64,000 nt of DNA. It comes from Bacteroidota bacterium (GTDB lineage: Bacteria; Bacteroidota; Bacteroidia; B-17B0; Aurantibacillaceae). Position numbers and translations under genes: made by a program. The notes under the pieces were generated by a model, which ran no database searches, was not told the DNA's origin, and saw only the letters and a program-made list of their open reading frames with translations. The stretch covers positions 60,627-124,626 of the forward strand of contig JADJSH010000015.1 of the NCBI GenBank assembly GCA_016711805.1, read 5' to 3'. Below, in pieces: positions 45,511-54,603 of this stretch (positions are counted from its first letter, which is position 1; every line of letters begins with the position of its first letter).

Positions 45511-46878
45511 ATGGGTACTTTTATTAATATAGCACAATTTATAACAAGCTTAGGCTTATTAATTTTGTTGCATGAGTTTGGACATTTTATCACGGCGCGT
45601 ATGTTTAAAATACGAGTGGATAAATTTTATATGTTCTTCGACTTTTTATTTCCCTTACCAGGTGTTTTAAATTTCGCTTTATTTAAAAAGAAAATTGGCG
45701 ATACCGAATACGGTATAGGTTGGTTCCCAATGGGCGGTTACGTTCAAATTGCAGGGATGATTGACGAAAATTTAGATACAGAACAAATGAATAAACCAGC
45801 TGAGCCTTGGGAATTTAGAGCACATCCAGCTTGGCAACGTTTAATTGTGATGTTAGGTGGTATCATCGTTAATGTTTTATTAGCGTTTATTATATACGCG
45901 ATGGTATTATTTACTTGGGGCGAACAAAAGGTGCCCATGAGTAGTTTAAAAAACGGAATTGAATGTAATGACTCTTTAGGTTTGGCCGTTGGGTTTAAAT
46001 CGGGAGACAAAATTGTTTCAGTGGATGGAAAGCCAGTGAAATATTTAGATGATTTAAGAATAGAATTATTATTAGGAAGCAAAGTTCAAATTGATAGAGG
46101 TGGGCAAAACGTTGAAATTGTATTGCCTAAAAATTTCTTAGATCAAATTGCTACTTCCGAAAAATTTGGATTTGGTAACCCTCGTGTGCCAGCTGTTTTT
46201 ATGGAGTTTTCTTCAGAATCTATTAATAAAGATGCTGGATTAAAGCCTTTAGATAAAATTGTAGCAATTAACGATTCAATCCCTGTTAACTTTAATGATG
46301 AGTTAATATTAGCCTTAAAATCTCAAAAAGGGCAGGTGGTTAATTTAACTATTGAAAGAAAATCTGAAAGATTAGTTGTTCCGGTTAAAGTATCGAGTGA
46401 TGGGAAAATGGAAGCAAAAATTGGCGCTAAAAGTTTTGACGATATGGTTGAAAAAGGCATCATTGCTTATGAAACTAAAACATTCGGATTCTTTGAATCT
46501 ATTCCTGCAGGTATTGCTTTAACTTTTGATAAATTAGATTTTTACGTACGTCAGTTTAAATTAATTTTTACTCCAAGTACTGGTGGTTATAAACACATTG
46601 GAGGTTTTAAATCAATGTCTAAAATGTTTGGAGAAGAATGGATTTGGGAAGATTTTTGGAACCGAACAGCGTTTTTATCAGTAGTATTAGCATTCATGAA
46701 TTTATTGCCAATTCCTGCTTTAGATGGAGGACACGTTGTGTTTACCTTATACGAAATGATTACGCGTCGTGCACCAAGTGTTAAAGTGTTAACGTATGCA
46801 CAATATATTGGTATGGGAATATTATTATTGTTGATGCTTTACGCTAACTTAAACGATTTTGTACATTTTTTCAAGTAA
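45511..46878 (+). CDS. rseP: RIP metalloprotease RseP (site-2 protease)
   Basis: An intramembrane zinc protease that releases envelope-stress regulators and cleaves signal peptide remnants. The 455-residue protein has the active-site HEFGHFITARMF in TM1, a central region with two PDZ-like domains, and the C-terminal NLLPIPALDGGH motif. Several hydrophobic segments agree with four TMs. It starts 2 bases after dxr and likely shares its transcript. Downstream genes also concern the envelope. Confidence 0.95.
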   Translation: MGTFINIAQFITSLGLLILLHEFGHFITARMFKIRVDKFYMFFDFLFPLPGVLNFALFKKKIGDTEYGIGWFPMGGYVQIAGMIDENLDTEQMNKPAEPWEFRAHPAWQRLIVMLGGIIVNVLLAFIIYAMVLFTWGEQKVPMSSLKNGIECNDSLGLAVGFKSGDKIVSVDGKPVKYLDDLRIELLLGSKVQIDRGGQNVEIVLPKNFLDQIATSEKFGFGNPRVPAVFMEFSSESINKDAGLKPLDKIVAINDSIPVNFNDELILALKSQKGQVVNLTIERKSERLVVPVKVSSDGKMEAKIGAKSFDDMVEKGIIAYETKTFGFFESIPAGIALTFDKLDFYVRQFKLIFTPSTGGYKHIGGFKSMSKMFGEEWIWEDFWNRTAFLSVVLAFMNLLPIPALDGGHVVFTLYEMITRRAPSVKVLTYAQYIGMGILLLLMLYANLNDFVHFFK

Positions 46879-46907
46879 CTTTTAGTAATAACTACATTAT
46901 AGTTTAG

Positions 46908-47708
46908 ATGAGAGAATTAAATTTCAAATATACAATGAGATCCATCTTTTGTCTTGTGTCTTTTATCTTGTGCCTTAATCTAAAAGGACAAGATAAAACC
47001 ATTAGTTCTGGTAATAAACCTTCAACTCCAGCTGCAAATTCAAAGCACAAAATCATGTTGATTCCTTTTGAGAATCGTATGTATTTAAGTGAGATTGACT
47101 TTTTAATTAATAAAGAATTAAAACTCAATGCCAAGCAAATTAAAGCAACCATGCGTGATGGATTAAATGAGCAGTTTTATAAGCGTTTAAAGTCAAAGAT
47201 GTCGGTGGTTGATTTATTAGAAGATACAACTAAAACAAAAAAAGATTTAGAGAATGTGTATCAGTATTTATCGTACCAATATTTAAAAGTTCCTAATCAA
47301 GATAATTACAAGCCACCGGTTAAGGAAAAAGAAGAGAAAACAGTTCATAATGGGCAATTAACCGTTGAAAGTAATAGCGATGCCCGTTTTATGAATGCAT
47401 GGATAAAAAGCCCAACCGTAGTGCCTTACTTGAGTGGTAAGTATAAAACCAATTTATTTTTATTTTTTAATGAATTAGACATTAAAGCATTAAATGGAAT
47501 TCCTGGAGATTTAAACACAAATTCTGCCCGTAAAATAATTTTACATTATACCGTGTATACGGTTGATGCCAAAGAAATTAATTCAGGTATTGCTGAGGTT
47601 AGCTTGCCCGCTAATGTTAATAGTCCTACTAAAATCATAAATATATATTTTGCTCAGCTGGCTGACATTGTAGCTGCTCGTATTGATAAAGCTTTATTGT
47701 CGAAATAA
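46908..47708 (+). CDS. Conserved hypothetical secreted protein
   Basis: I do not recognise this 266-residue protein. An N-terminal signal-like segment (about 10-26, CLVSFILCLNLKGQ) is present; an internal ATG at 46935 would give a shorter signal peptide and may be the true start. The mature part includes PFENRMYLSEIDFLI and LNEQFYKRLKSKMSV and is predicted alpha/beta. It sits between rseP and the OmpA-type lipoprotein on the same strand, suggesting an envelope role. Confidence 0.75.
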   Translation: MRELNFKYTMRSIFCLVSFILCLNLKGQDKTISSGNKPSTPAANSKHKIMLIPFENRMYLSEIDFLINKELKLNAKQIKATMRDGLNEQFYKRLKSKMSVVDLLEDTTKTKKDLENVYQYLSYQYLKVPNQDNYKPPVKEKEEKTVHNGQLTVESNSDARFMNAWIKSPTVVPYLSGKYKTNLFLFFNELDIKALNGIPGDLNTNSARKIILHYTVYTVDAKEINSGIAEVSLPANVNSPTKIINIYFAQLADIVAARIDKALLSK

Positions 47709-47777
47709 TCAAAAATTAACAAATTCCTTTTGTTAATAAATACAATTTAGATGTAACATTTTAAGAAGTAATACATT

Positions 47778-47785
47778 TATTTTTG
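47778..47785 (+). promoter_or_regulatory. Candidate -7 box (TATTTTTG) for the OmpA lipoprotein gene
   Basis: TATTTTTG fits TAnnTTTG and would start transcription near 47792. This excludes the TTG at 47783 as a start and supports ATG 47804 for the following gene. No convincing -33 TTTG at standard spacing is seen. Confidence 0.4.
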
Positions 47786-47803
47786 TTAGATAAAATCACG
47801 AAA

Positions 47804-48805
47804 ATGAAGATAAAATTTTTAATTATTTGTACAGCTTTAATTGCATTATCATCTTGTGTTCCACAACGATTAATGGAAGAAACAAAAGCTAAATTATCTA
47901 CCTGCGAAACAGAATCTGCAGCTGCTAAAAAAAATGCAACCGAATTGGAAGCTAAAAATGCAGAAATGAAGGAAACTATTGTCAAGGAAGAAAAAGAGCT
48001 AGCAGGCTTGCAAAGAGATACGGCTATTATGGGCACTAATCTAAGATTACTATCTAATAAATATGATAAATTAAATTTAGTAAATGATCAGCTATTAGAT
48101 AAATATAACCGTATGTTAGCTGGATCAGAAAAAGATAACGCTAAATTGAGTGGACAATTACAAATGACTCAAGAACAGTTATTGAAAAAAGAAGATGAGT
48201 TAAAAGCTTTAGAACTTAAATTAAATAAACAACAGCAAGACTTAGACGCTTTATCGATTGAACTTAAAAAACGTGAAGCACGTGTGAATGAATTAGAAGA
48301 AGTATTAAAAAAGAAAGACCAAGCAACGGCTGATTTGAAAAAGAAATTACAGGATGCGTTAATGGGCTTTGAAGGAAAAGGCTTAACGATTACTCAAAAA
48401 AATGGAAAAGTATATGTGAGTATGGATGAATCTTTATTATTTGAAAGCGGTAAAACAGCAGTGCAACCAAAAGGCATAGAAGCATTGAAAAATGTAGCAA
48501 AGGTGTTAGAGCAAAATGCTGATATCAATGTTTTAATTGAAGGACATACTGATGATGTGCCAATGGCTGGAAAAGGAGAAATTAAAGACAATTGGGATTT
48601 AAGTGTGATTAGAGCTACTTCTGTAACAAAAATTATTTTACAAAATTCTAAAACAGAACCAACACGTATTACATCAGCAGGTAGAGGAGAGTTTTTTCCT
48701 TTAGACCCAGCCAAAACGCCTGAGGCTCGCAAGAAAAATAGAAGAACAGAAATTATCCTAACTCCTAAATTAGATGAATTATTAAAGGTTTTAGGAAGTA
48801 ACTAA
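47804..48805 (+). CDS. OmpA-family lipoprotein with long coiled coil
   Basis: The 333-residue protein starts at ATG 47804 with a lipoprotein signal peptide (lipobox LSSC at about residue 17). Residues about 25-190 form a charged coiled coil rich in Lys, Glu and Leu. The C-terminal OmpA-like peptidoglycan-binding domain contains LFESGKTAVQPKG, INVLIEGHTDDVPM and EARKKNRRTEI. It should tether the outer membrane to peptidoglycan. A TTG start at 47783 would break the signal peptide, so I reject it. A terminator follows. Confidence 0.93.
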   Translation: MKIKFLIICTALIALSSCVPQRLMEETKAKLSTCETESAAAKKNATELEAKNAEMKETIVKEEKELAGLQRDTAIMGTNLRLLSNKYDKLNLVNDQLLDKYNRMLAGSEKDNAKLSGQLQMTQEQLLKKEDELKALELKLNKQQQDLDALSIELKKREARVNELEEVLKKKDQATADLKKKLQDALMGFEGKGLTITQKNGKVYVSMDESLLFESGKTAVQPKGIEALKNVAKVLEQNADINVLIEGHTDDVPMAGKGEIKDNWDLSVIRATSVTKIILQNSKTEPTRITSAGRGEFFPLDPAKTPEARKKNRRTEIILTPKLDELLKVLGSN

Positions 48806-48822
48806 ATTTTATTGACTTTATT

Positions 48823-48856
48823 AAAAAGCCCTTCTCATCACAAGAAGGGCTTTTTT
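48823..48856 (+). terminator. Rho-independent terminator after the OmpA lipoprotein gene
   Basis: AAAAAGCCCTTCT pairs with AGAAGGGCTTTTT across a seven-base loop, with a T run following. The DUF1294 gene starts 15 bases later. Confidence 0.92.
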
Positions 48857-48870
48857 GTAATCAAATTTTC

Positions 48871-49152
48871 ATGAAACTCATACAACCTATATTTTTAGCT
48901 TATCTTTTTGTAATCAATTGCTATGCATATGTATTAATGTGGTATGATAAATATCAATCAAAGCAAAGAGGTAAACGTGTTCCTGAAAATAAATTATTTT
49001 TTATAGCCTTTATTTTTGGAGCATTAGGAATTTTTTTAGGTATGAAATCACCTATTTATCATAAAGCAGCTAAAACTAAATTTAAAATTGGAATTCCTTT
49101 ACTGATTGTTATAAACGCAGTTTGTGTTTATTTTATTTATAGATATAAATAA
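48871..49152 (+). CDS. DUF1294 inner-membrane protein
   Basis: The 93-residue protein has three hydrophobic segments (about 6-24, 44-58 and 74-90) and the DUF1294 core WYDKYQSKQRGKRVPE, followed by GALGIFLGM. Small membrane proteins of this family have unknown function. It is separated from the OmpA gene by a terminator and ends in a second, shared terminator before slyD. Confidence 0.88.
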   Translation: MKLIQPIFLAYLFVINCYAYVLMWYDKYQSKQRGKRVPENKLFFIAFIFGALGIFLGMKSPIYHKAAKTKFKIGIPLLIVINAVCVYFIYRYK

Positions 49153-49179
49153 AAAAGCCGCTCAATTTGAACGGCTTTT
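49153..49179. terminator. Bidirectional terminator
   Basis: AAAAGCCGCTCAA and TTGAACGGCTTTT are reverse complements with one mismatch and a one-base spacer. It lies between the convergent DUF1294 and slyD genes, flanked by A and T tracts. Confidence 0.82.
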
Positions 49180-49186
49180 AAATTAT

Positions 49187-49699
49187 TTAGTGGTGGTGTC
49201 CACCTGGTCCGTGAACGTGACCATGATCTAATTCTTCTGCAGTTGCTTCTCTTACAGATAATACCTCGCCTACAAAGTGTAAGTTATGATCCGCTAAAGG
49301 ATGATTGAAATCCATGATCACATAATCATTTCCGATTTCTTGAACAAAACCCATTAACTGGTTTCCATCTGCATCATTCATCATTAACTCTTCTCCTTCT
49401 TTTACTCTTTCGGAATCAAAGACACCGTCAACGTTAAAGGCTTCTTTAGGAATTTTTGCAATCATTTCTTTATCAGAAACACCGTAACCGTTTGCAGGTG
49501 TTACTTTAAAATCAAATTTATCCCCTACTTTTTTGTCTGCTAAATTTTTTTCAAAATCAGGTAATAATTGACCAACGCCAAATATAAACGTGAAAGGATG
49601 ATCTGTTGATGTTTGCTCTACTAATTCAGGAGCTTCGTTGTCGATGTGAGATGATAAATGATAATTTACCGATACCACTTTGTTTTTATTAATTGTCAT
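49187..49699 (-). CDS. slyD: SlyD-type FKBP peptidyl-prolyl isomerase
   Basis: It catalyses proline isomerisation and is often a nickel-binding chaperone. The 170-residue protein has KVVSVNYHLSS, FIFGVGQLLPDFEKNLADKKVGDK, the IF-domain region GYGVSDKEM, and MDFNHPLADHNLHFVGEV. The C-terminus (DHGHVHGPGGHHH) is histidine-rich, fitting metal binding. Upstream lies an inverted repeat and the ALDH7-type gene on the same strand. Confidence 0.93.
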   Translation of the reverse strand: MTINKNKVVSVNYHLSSHIDNEAPELVEQTSTDHPFTFIFGVGQLLPDFEKNLADKKVGDKFDFKVTPANGYGVSDKEMIAKIPKEAFNVDGVFDSERVKEGEELMMNDADGNQLMGFVQEIGNDYVIMDFNHPLADHNLHFVGEVLSVREATAEELDHGHVHGPGGHHH

Positions 49700-49719
49700 T
49701 AATGTTGTTGTTTTTTTTG

Positions 49720-49813
49720 CCCACAGATTTCGCTGATTCTGCAGATTATACTTTTGTTATTTAGAATTTGCAATCGCAAATATCTATCCGCGGAATTAGC
49801 GAGATCCGCGGGA
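49720..49813. repeat. Inverted repeat, CCCGCAGAT family, copy 1
   Basis: Left arm 49720-49746 (CCCACAGATTTCGCTGATTC...) and right arm 49782-49813 are imperfect complements. Over about 26 bases they differ at six positions, all transitions. It lies between the ALDH gene and slyD. A related dyad lies at 56657-56718. Confidence 0.7.
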
Positions 49814-49819
49814 AATAAT

Positions 49820-51343
49820 TTAGAAATCAAATTTAATTCCTTGCGCCAACGTTAATTTAGTTCCGTAGTTAATAGTATTTGTTTGACGACGCATATATGC
49901 TTTCCAGCTATCTGATCCACTTTCGCGACCACCACCTGTTTCTTTTTCACCACCAAATGCACCACCAATTTCAGCACCACTAGTTCCGATATTAACGTTT
50001 GCAATTCCACAGTCGCTACCAGCCGCAGATAAGAATTGCTCTGCTTCACGCATGTTTAATGTCATGATAGAAGAAGATAAACCTTGAGGAACACCATTTT
50101 GCAATGCAATAGCTTCTTCAATCGTTTTATATTTCATGATGTATAAAATTGGTGCAAATGTTTCGTGCTGTACAATTTCAAAATCATTTTTAGCTTCTGC
50201 AATACAAGGTTTTACGTAGCATCCGCTTTCGTATCCTTTTCCTTCTAATACACCACCTGGTACTAATATTTTTCCACCTTCTGCAATAACGCGCTCAATA
50301 GAAACCATATAATCTTTCACTGCCGCTTTATCAATTAAAGGACCAACGTGATTTTTTTCGTTTAATGGATCACCAATTACTAATTGCTTGTATGCACTTA
50401 CTAATTTTTGTTTTACATCTTCATAAATATCTTCATGAATAATTAAACGACGAGTAGATGTACAACGTTGACCTGCTGTACCAACTGCACCAAATACTAA
50501 ACCTGGTAAAACTGCTGGTAAATCAGCGTTAGGCGTAATAATCACGGCGTTGTTTCCGCCTAATTCTAAAATAGAACGACCAAAGCGGCTTGCTACTTTA
50601 GTTCCAACAATACGTCCAACACGAGTTGAACCAGTTGCAGATACTAACGGTACACGACCATCTTCACACATTTTTTCTCCAATTGAACCTGGGCTTACTA
50701 ATAAACAAGATACTCCTTCAGGGATATTGTTTTCAGCAGCTACCTCGTTCCAAATATTGTGACAAGCTACAGCGCATAAAGGCACTTTACTTGATGGTTT
50801 CCAAATACAAACGTCACCACAAATCCAAGCTAAGGCAGTATTCCAATTCCAAACAGCAACTGGGAAATTGAATGCAGAAATAATTCCTACAATTCCTAAT
50901 GGATGCCATTGCTCATACATACGGTGACTTTCGCGCTCAGAGTGCATGGTTAAACCATATAACTGACGAGAAACACCAACAGCAAAATCACAGATGTCAA
51001 TCATCTCTTGAACTTCGCCTAAACCTTCTTGCAAAGATTTACCCATTTCGTAAGAAACTAATTGTCCTAAATCATTTTTCTTAGCACGTAATTTTTCTCC
51101 ATACTGACGAACGATTTCACCACGCTTAGGAGCTGGAATATTACGCCATACTTTAAAAGCTTCAGAAGCTACTTGAACTACTTTTTCGTAATCAGCCGCA
51201 TTTGCTGCTTGAACTTTTGCAATTAATTTTCCGTCAACTGGACTATATGATTCGATTATATCGCCAGTTGCAAAATAATTTTTACCAGTTGCGCAACCGA
51301 TGTTTAAGTCTTTAATTCCTAATGATTTTAATACTTTTTCCAT
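49820..51343 (-). CDS. Aldehyde dehydrogenase, ALDH7/antiquitin type (aminoadipate-semialdehyde dehydrogenase-like)
   Basis: The 507-residue enzyme has the catalytic Cys in GTAGQRCTSTRR (about residue 298), the Glu in LELGGNNAV and the NAD site VSATGSTRVG. The C-terminal half has the ALDH7 hallmark GTSGAEIGGAFGGEKETGGG, followed by RESGSDSWKAYMRR. ALDH7 enzymes oxidise alpha-aminoadipate semialdehyde in lysine breakdown. That substrate is inferred from the family. No other lysine-catabolic gene is in view. Confidence 0.93.
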   Translation of the reverse strand: MEKVLKSLGIKDLNIGCATGKNYFATGDIIESYSPVDGKLIAKVQAANAADYEKVVQVASEAFKVWRNIPAPKRGEIVRQYGEKLRAKKNDLGQLVSYEMGKSLQEGLGEVQEMIDICDFAVGVSRQLYGLTMHSERESHRMYEQWHPLGIVGIISAFNFPVAVWNWNTALAWICGDVCIWKPSSKVPLCAVACHNIWNEVAAENNIPEGVSCLLVSPGSIGEKMCEDGRVPLVSATGSTRVGRIVGTKVASRFGRSILELGGNNAVIITPNADLPAVLPGLVFGAVGTAGQRCTSTRRLIIHEDIYEDVKQKLVSAYKQLVIGDPLNEKNHVGPLIDKAAVKDYMVSIERVIAEGGKILVPGGVLEGKGYESGCYVKPCIAEAKNDFEIVQHETFAPILYIMKYKTIEEAIALQNGVPQGLSSSIMTLNMREAEQFLSAAGSDCGIANVNIGTSGAEIGGAFGGEKETGGGRESGSDSWKAYMRRQTNTINYGTKLTLAQGIKFDF

Positions 51344-51484
51344 ATATTTTTAATCTGATTATTTTTAAATTTTGAAGGTTAAATATAACTATAATATCAG
51401 TTTTTAAGTAAGAAATTAGACAAAATGTGAAAAAATAGAGATGGAGGTGCTAATCTGGGTAAAAGCTTGAAAATGAAGCTATTC

Positions 51485-52240
51485 TTAGAAATTTAGATAG
51501 GTGTTTAATATAAAACCATTGTTTTTTTGAAGAATATTATTCCCTTTTATTTCTCTACCCAAAAGCACAGATTGATTTAAGTAACCTAATTCTAATTTGA
51601 AGTATTTATTTAATTTATATCCTAAAAGAACTCCTAATCTATTTTGATCAAAAATATTTTCTTGCACATTTTCTCCAAACTGAACAAAAATTTCATCATA
51701 CACAGCCGCATAAAATGTTTTATCTTCTATTAGCTTTTTGCCTAATGGCATTTGCAAACGCAACATATAACGCATTCGGTTTACATATACGTAATCATCT
51801 TCTACATTTATATCAGGCTTTGTATATCTTCCAATCCAACGTTGTTCTAACATCAAGCGATGTTGAATTTCAAGTGCGCCCATTTGATCATTTAAAAGTA
51901 AGGCTTGAAAAGCCCGATGCTCGGTAAATGTTTTTCCGGCTGCTTGTAAATTAATAGAGCCATAAGGATAGGTTTCAATCCAACCATAGCCAATTCTAGC
52001 TGTCAATTTTTGATTGACTTTATAGTTAATACCAACTCTCAACAAACTTTGTTGTCCATGCAAAATAAACCCATCTCTTCGCCATTGGTATTCCAAATGA
52101 GCGCTCCATTTATCGGTTATTTTTTTGGTTACAAACGCATTGTACCAGCCAATTGAATTATAATCAATAATGCGAGTGTTTTGAGATTTAACTGCTAGTA
52201 CAACAATTACAAAATAAAAAACGATAAAATATTTTTGCAT
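51485..52240 (-). CDS. DUF2490 outer-membrane protein
   Basis: I take ATG 52240, one base after the TerC stop, because it starts a signal peptide (QKYFIVFYFVIVVLAVKSQ). The alternative ATG at 52267 lies inside TerC. The mature protein shows IGWYNAFVTKKITDKWSAHL, EYQWRRDGF and many alternating aromatic strands ending in LNTYLNF, with a terminal Phe like outer-membrane barrels. DUF2490 is a common Bacteroidota barrel family with no known role. It may be co-transcribed with terC. Confidence 0.85.
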   Translation of the reverse strand: MQKYFIVFYFVIVVLAVKSQNTRIIDYNSIGWYNAFVTKKITDKWSAHLEYQWRRDGFILHGQQSLLRVGINYKVNQKLTARIGYGWIETYPYGSINLQAAGKTFTEHRAFQALLLNDQMGALEIQHRLMLEQRWIGRYTKPDINVEDDYVYVNRMRYMLRLQMPLGKKLIEDKTFYAAVYDEIFVQFGENVQENIFDQNRLGVLLGYKLNKYFKLELGYLNQSVLLGREIKGNNILQKNNGFILNTYLNF

Positions 52241-52241
52241 T

Positions 52242-52927
52242 CTATACTTTTTTTCTGATTTGAACAATGTTTACAAAAAACGAAAATGCCATAGAGAAAT
52301 AAATATATGCTTTTGGAATATGTAACTTAAATCCTTCGGCTATCAATGTTAAACCAATCATCATTAAAAAAGCCAATGCTAGTATTTTTAAAGACGGATG
52401 TTTGTTAATGAAGTCACTGATGTTTTTTGCAATCAATAACATAATGGAAATAGAAACAATAACGGCCACATACATAATCCATAATTCATCAACCAAGCCA
52501 ACAGCTGTAATGATGCTATCTATCGAAAAAACAAGGTCTAACAATAATATTTGCCCAATGGTGCTGTTAAATGAAACTTTTGTTTTGTGTTTTCCTGTAG
52601 ATGCTTTTCTTCAGTTTTTTCAAAAATTTCTTTACTGCTTTTGTATAGTAAAAACAATCCACCCGCAATGAGTATTAAATTTTTTCCTGAAAAAGAATAT
52701 TCTGAAATGGTAAATAATGTTTGGTCTAACTTTAATATCCAGCTAATGCCTGCTAACAAAATTAATCGTAATACTAGCGCTAAGCTTAAACCAATTAATC
52801 TTGCTTTTTTACGAGTGTCGGCAGGTAATTTATCGCTCAATAAGGAAATGAAAATAATATTATCAATTCCAAGGATAATCTCTAAAAAGATAAGTGTGAC
52901 TAGGGAAATTAAAATTTCAGTACTCAT
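52242..52927 (-). pseudogene. TerC-family membrane protein, split by a single-base frameshift
   Basis: The N-terminal part (to about residue 105) has LEIILGIDNIIFISLLSDKL, the TerC metal-binding motif. The C-terminal part, in a second frame, has LLDLVFSIDSIITAVGLVDE. Inserting one base in the four-T run at 52605-52608 joins them as EKTEEKASTGKHKTKVSF followed by GQILLLDLVF. TerC proteins are membrane exporters of Mn or handle tellurite and exoenzyme metalation. The single indel in a homopolymer suggests a sequencing error, but a real break is possible. Confidence 0.8.
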
Positions 52928-53016
52928 GGTTTTTTAATAATCCAATAAAGATGAGGATTATTTGACATAGAAACGGAGTTAGAATACTAAAAATAGTTAA
53001 TATCAGTCGGGAGAAT

Positions 53017-53229
53017 CTAATCTACTAGTAGCTCGCAAAAGTGACCTAAGTTTTCAAATAGTAAAAGTACTTTATCAATTACGTTTTCGTGATGGTCAAT
53101 TCTTAAAATATTATCGCAATCATTTAAATCAAAATTAATCGAGGCGCTTGGAAAATGTTTCTCTAATTCACCAACAATAAAATCAGCTATTTGAGCATCT
53201 TGTATATTGGTTTTAAATACTTCTACCAT
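53017..53229 (-). CDS. Small conserved protein (hypothetical)
   Basis: The 70-residue protein has an alpha/beta pattern like a ferredoxin-like or HMA-sized domain: EVFKTNIQDAQIADFIVGEL, then SINFDLNDCDNILRIDHH. Similar short proteins are frequent in Bacteroidota without known role. There is no CxxC metal motif, so a heavy-metal carrier is not supported. It precedes the SRPBCC cluster on the same strand. Confidence 0.65.
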   Translation of the reverse strand: MVEVFKTNIQDAQIADFIVGELEKHFPSASINFDLNDCDNILRIDHHENVIDKVLLLFENLGHFCELLVD

Positions 53230-53239
53230 GTTTGGTATA

Positions 53240-53770
53240 TTATTTTGCTTCTAACACTTTTTTAAGATTTGCCGAATTTTCATTCATGTCTTTAAGCAAC
53301 ATTCCTTTCATCATAGCCGACATTAAATTCATAGGAAATGGGGTAGTGGAGCTAAATGTTGTAATAACTTTGGTTTGATTAGCAGATAAAGCTTCCGTTC
53401 TTGCATTTGCATAACTAATTCCCTTAAATGGTTTTTCGAAACGTAAGATAACATCATAGCCAACACCATCTGTGATTTTTGTGATTTCTTGTTCACCAAC
53501 ACCCACATTTTTCATTTCGCTATTCCAGGCAGCTTTAAATCCAACAGTTCCGTCAACGCCCGTATACGTAATTTTAGAGTTTGGATCGGCCATTACCCAT
53601 TTGCTATAATACTCTTGATTTTTAATATGTTTTATATAGTTAAACACATCGGCTTGCGAACGGTTAATAATGACTTCAGAGGTAAGGCTCATTTCTCTTT
53701 TGGTGATTAACGCGATAAACAAAAATGCGCCAACAATACTAGCAATTGTGTATAAAATGATTAATAACAT
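53240..53770 (-). CDS. Membrane-anchored SRPBCC protein
   Basis: The 176-residue protein has one N-terminal membrane helix (LLIILYTIASIVGAFLFIAL) followed by a START/SRPBCC domain (VIINRSQADVFNYIKHIKNQ and ITTFSSTTPFP). It probably binds a hydrophobic ligand at the membrane. It is the last SRPBCC member of a same-strand run, 5 bases from the next gene upstream, which suggests an operon. Confidence 0.82.
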   Translation of the reverse strand: MLLIILYTIASIVGAFLFIALITKREMSLTSEVIINRSQADVFNYIKHIKNQEYYSKWVMADPNSKITYTGVDGTVGFKAAWNSEMKNVGVGEQEITKITDGVGYDVILRFEKPFKGISYANARTEALSANQTKVITTFSSTTPFPMNLMSAMMKGMLLKDMNENSANLKKVLEAK

Positions 53771-53775
53771 GTTTT

Positions 53776-54570
53776 TTATTTTTTTGATTGTTTTTTAATT
53801 CCCACTTTTTCTATGTTTTCTTTTACTCTAAACTTTACTATTTTTTTGATTAATGTTAATGGTATAGGTTTATCCAGCGGAAATTGTATTGAGCCTTTTC
53901 CCTGCTTGTATACAGACAATTCTTTTTGAAATGCTTCATTGCCAGATGGTAAAGCATAAAAGCCGATATGATTTTTAAATGCGGCAAAATAAACTAACAT
54001 GCCGTGATATTTGAAAGCTGGCATTCCATAACTAATGACTTCTTCGGCTTTTGGTGCTGAGGTTTTTACGACTTGACGTATTTGCTCTAATCGATCTCTT
54101 ACATCAACTGCTTGTTCTGATATATAGCTATCAATATCTTTAAACGTTTGCATGTTAATGACTCTCTGTGTATTTTTAAAGTTATTTAAAATCATTTGCC
54201 AACCTTCCTGTTGCATTTCAACTGGGTTTTCGTTTTCCGCTTCAAATTCTTCAATTACTTTAACGCCACCATCCACTACAGAAAAATAGGTGTCCCATTT
54301 TCTATCATCACCCATGGTAACTCCTACTTTTTCGTTTGGTTTTATGTCATTGTATATTCCCCAAAAATCAAAACCAAAACTTCCATCTTTGGCTTCCATT
54401 CTTGTGTTTAATTTTCCACCTACTTTAAAATCGGAAGTTGAACTCGGTGCATGCCAATCATCTGATGCAAAGCACCATTTAGTTATATGTTCTGGTTTTG
54501 TCCACATTTCCCAAACTTGGTCAATTGGCTTGTTTACGATGGCTTCTATTGTAATTACTGGTTTACTCAT
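53776..54570 (-). CDS. AHSA1-type SRPBCC domain fused to DUF1801 domain
   Basis: Residues 1-139 are an AHSA1-type SRPBCC domain (IEAIVNKPIDQVWEMWTKPE, DFKVGGKLNTRM). Residues 140-264 are a DUF1801 domain (EEVISYGMPAFKYHGM, HIGFYALPSGNEAF). The second part begins with a Met at position 140 (ATG at 54153) just as free-standing DUF1801 proteins do. It could therefore be a true fusion, or two genes joined by a lost stop. SRPBCC proteins bind hydrophobic ligands; DUF1801 is of unknown function. Confidence 0.85.
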   Translation of the reverse strand: MSKPVITIEAIVNKPIDQVWEMWTKPEHITKWCFASDDWHAPSSTSDFKVGGKLNTRMEAKDGSFGFDFWGIYNDIKPNEKVGVTMGDDRKWDTYFSVVDGGVKVIEEFEAENENPVEMQQEGWQMILNNFKNTQRVINMQTFKDIDSYISEQAVDVRDRLEQIRQVVKTSAPKAEEVISYGMPAFKYHGMLVYFAAFKNHIGFYALPSGNEAFQKELSVYKQGKGSIQFPLDKPIPLTLIKKIVKFRVKENIEKVGIKKQSKK

Positions 54571-54603
54571 GTTATTTAGTTTTAATAATTTTCTTTTATT
54601 TCT

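Noticed and set aside
53017..53229. Heavy-metal-associated (HMA) protein
   Set aside because: Size and fold pattern fit, but the CxxC metal motif is absent.
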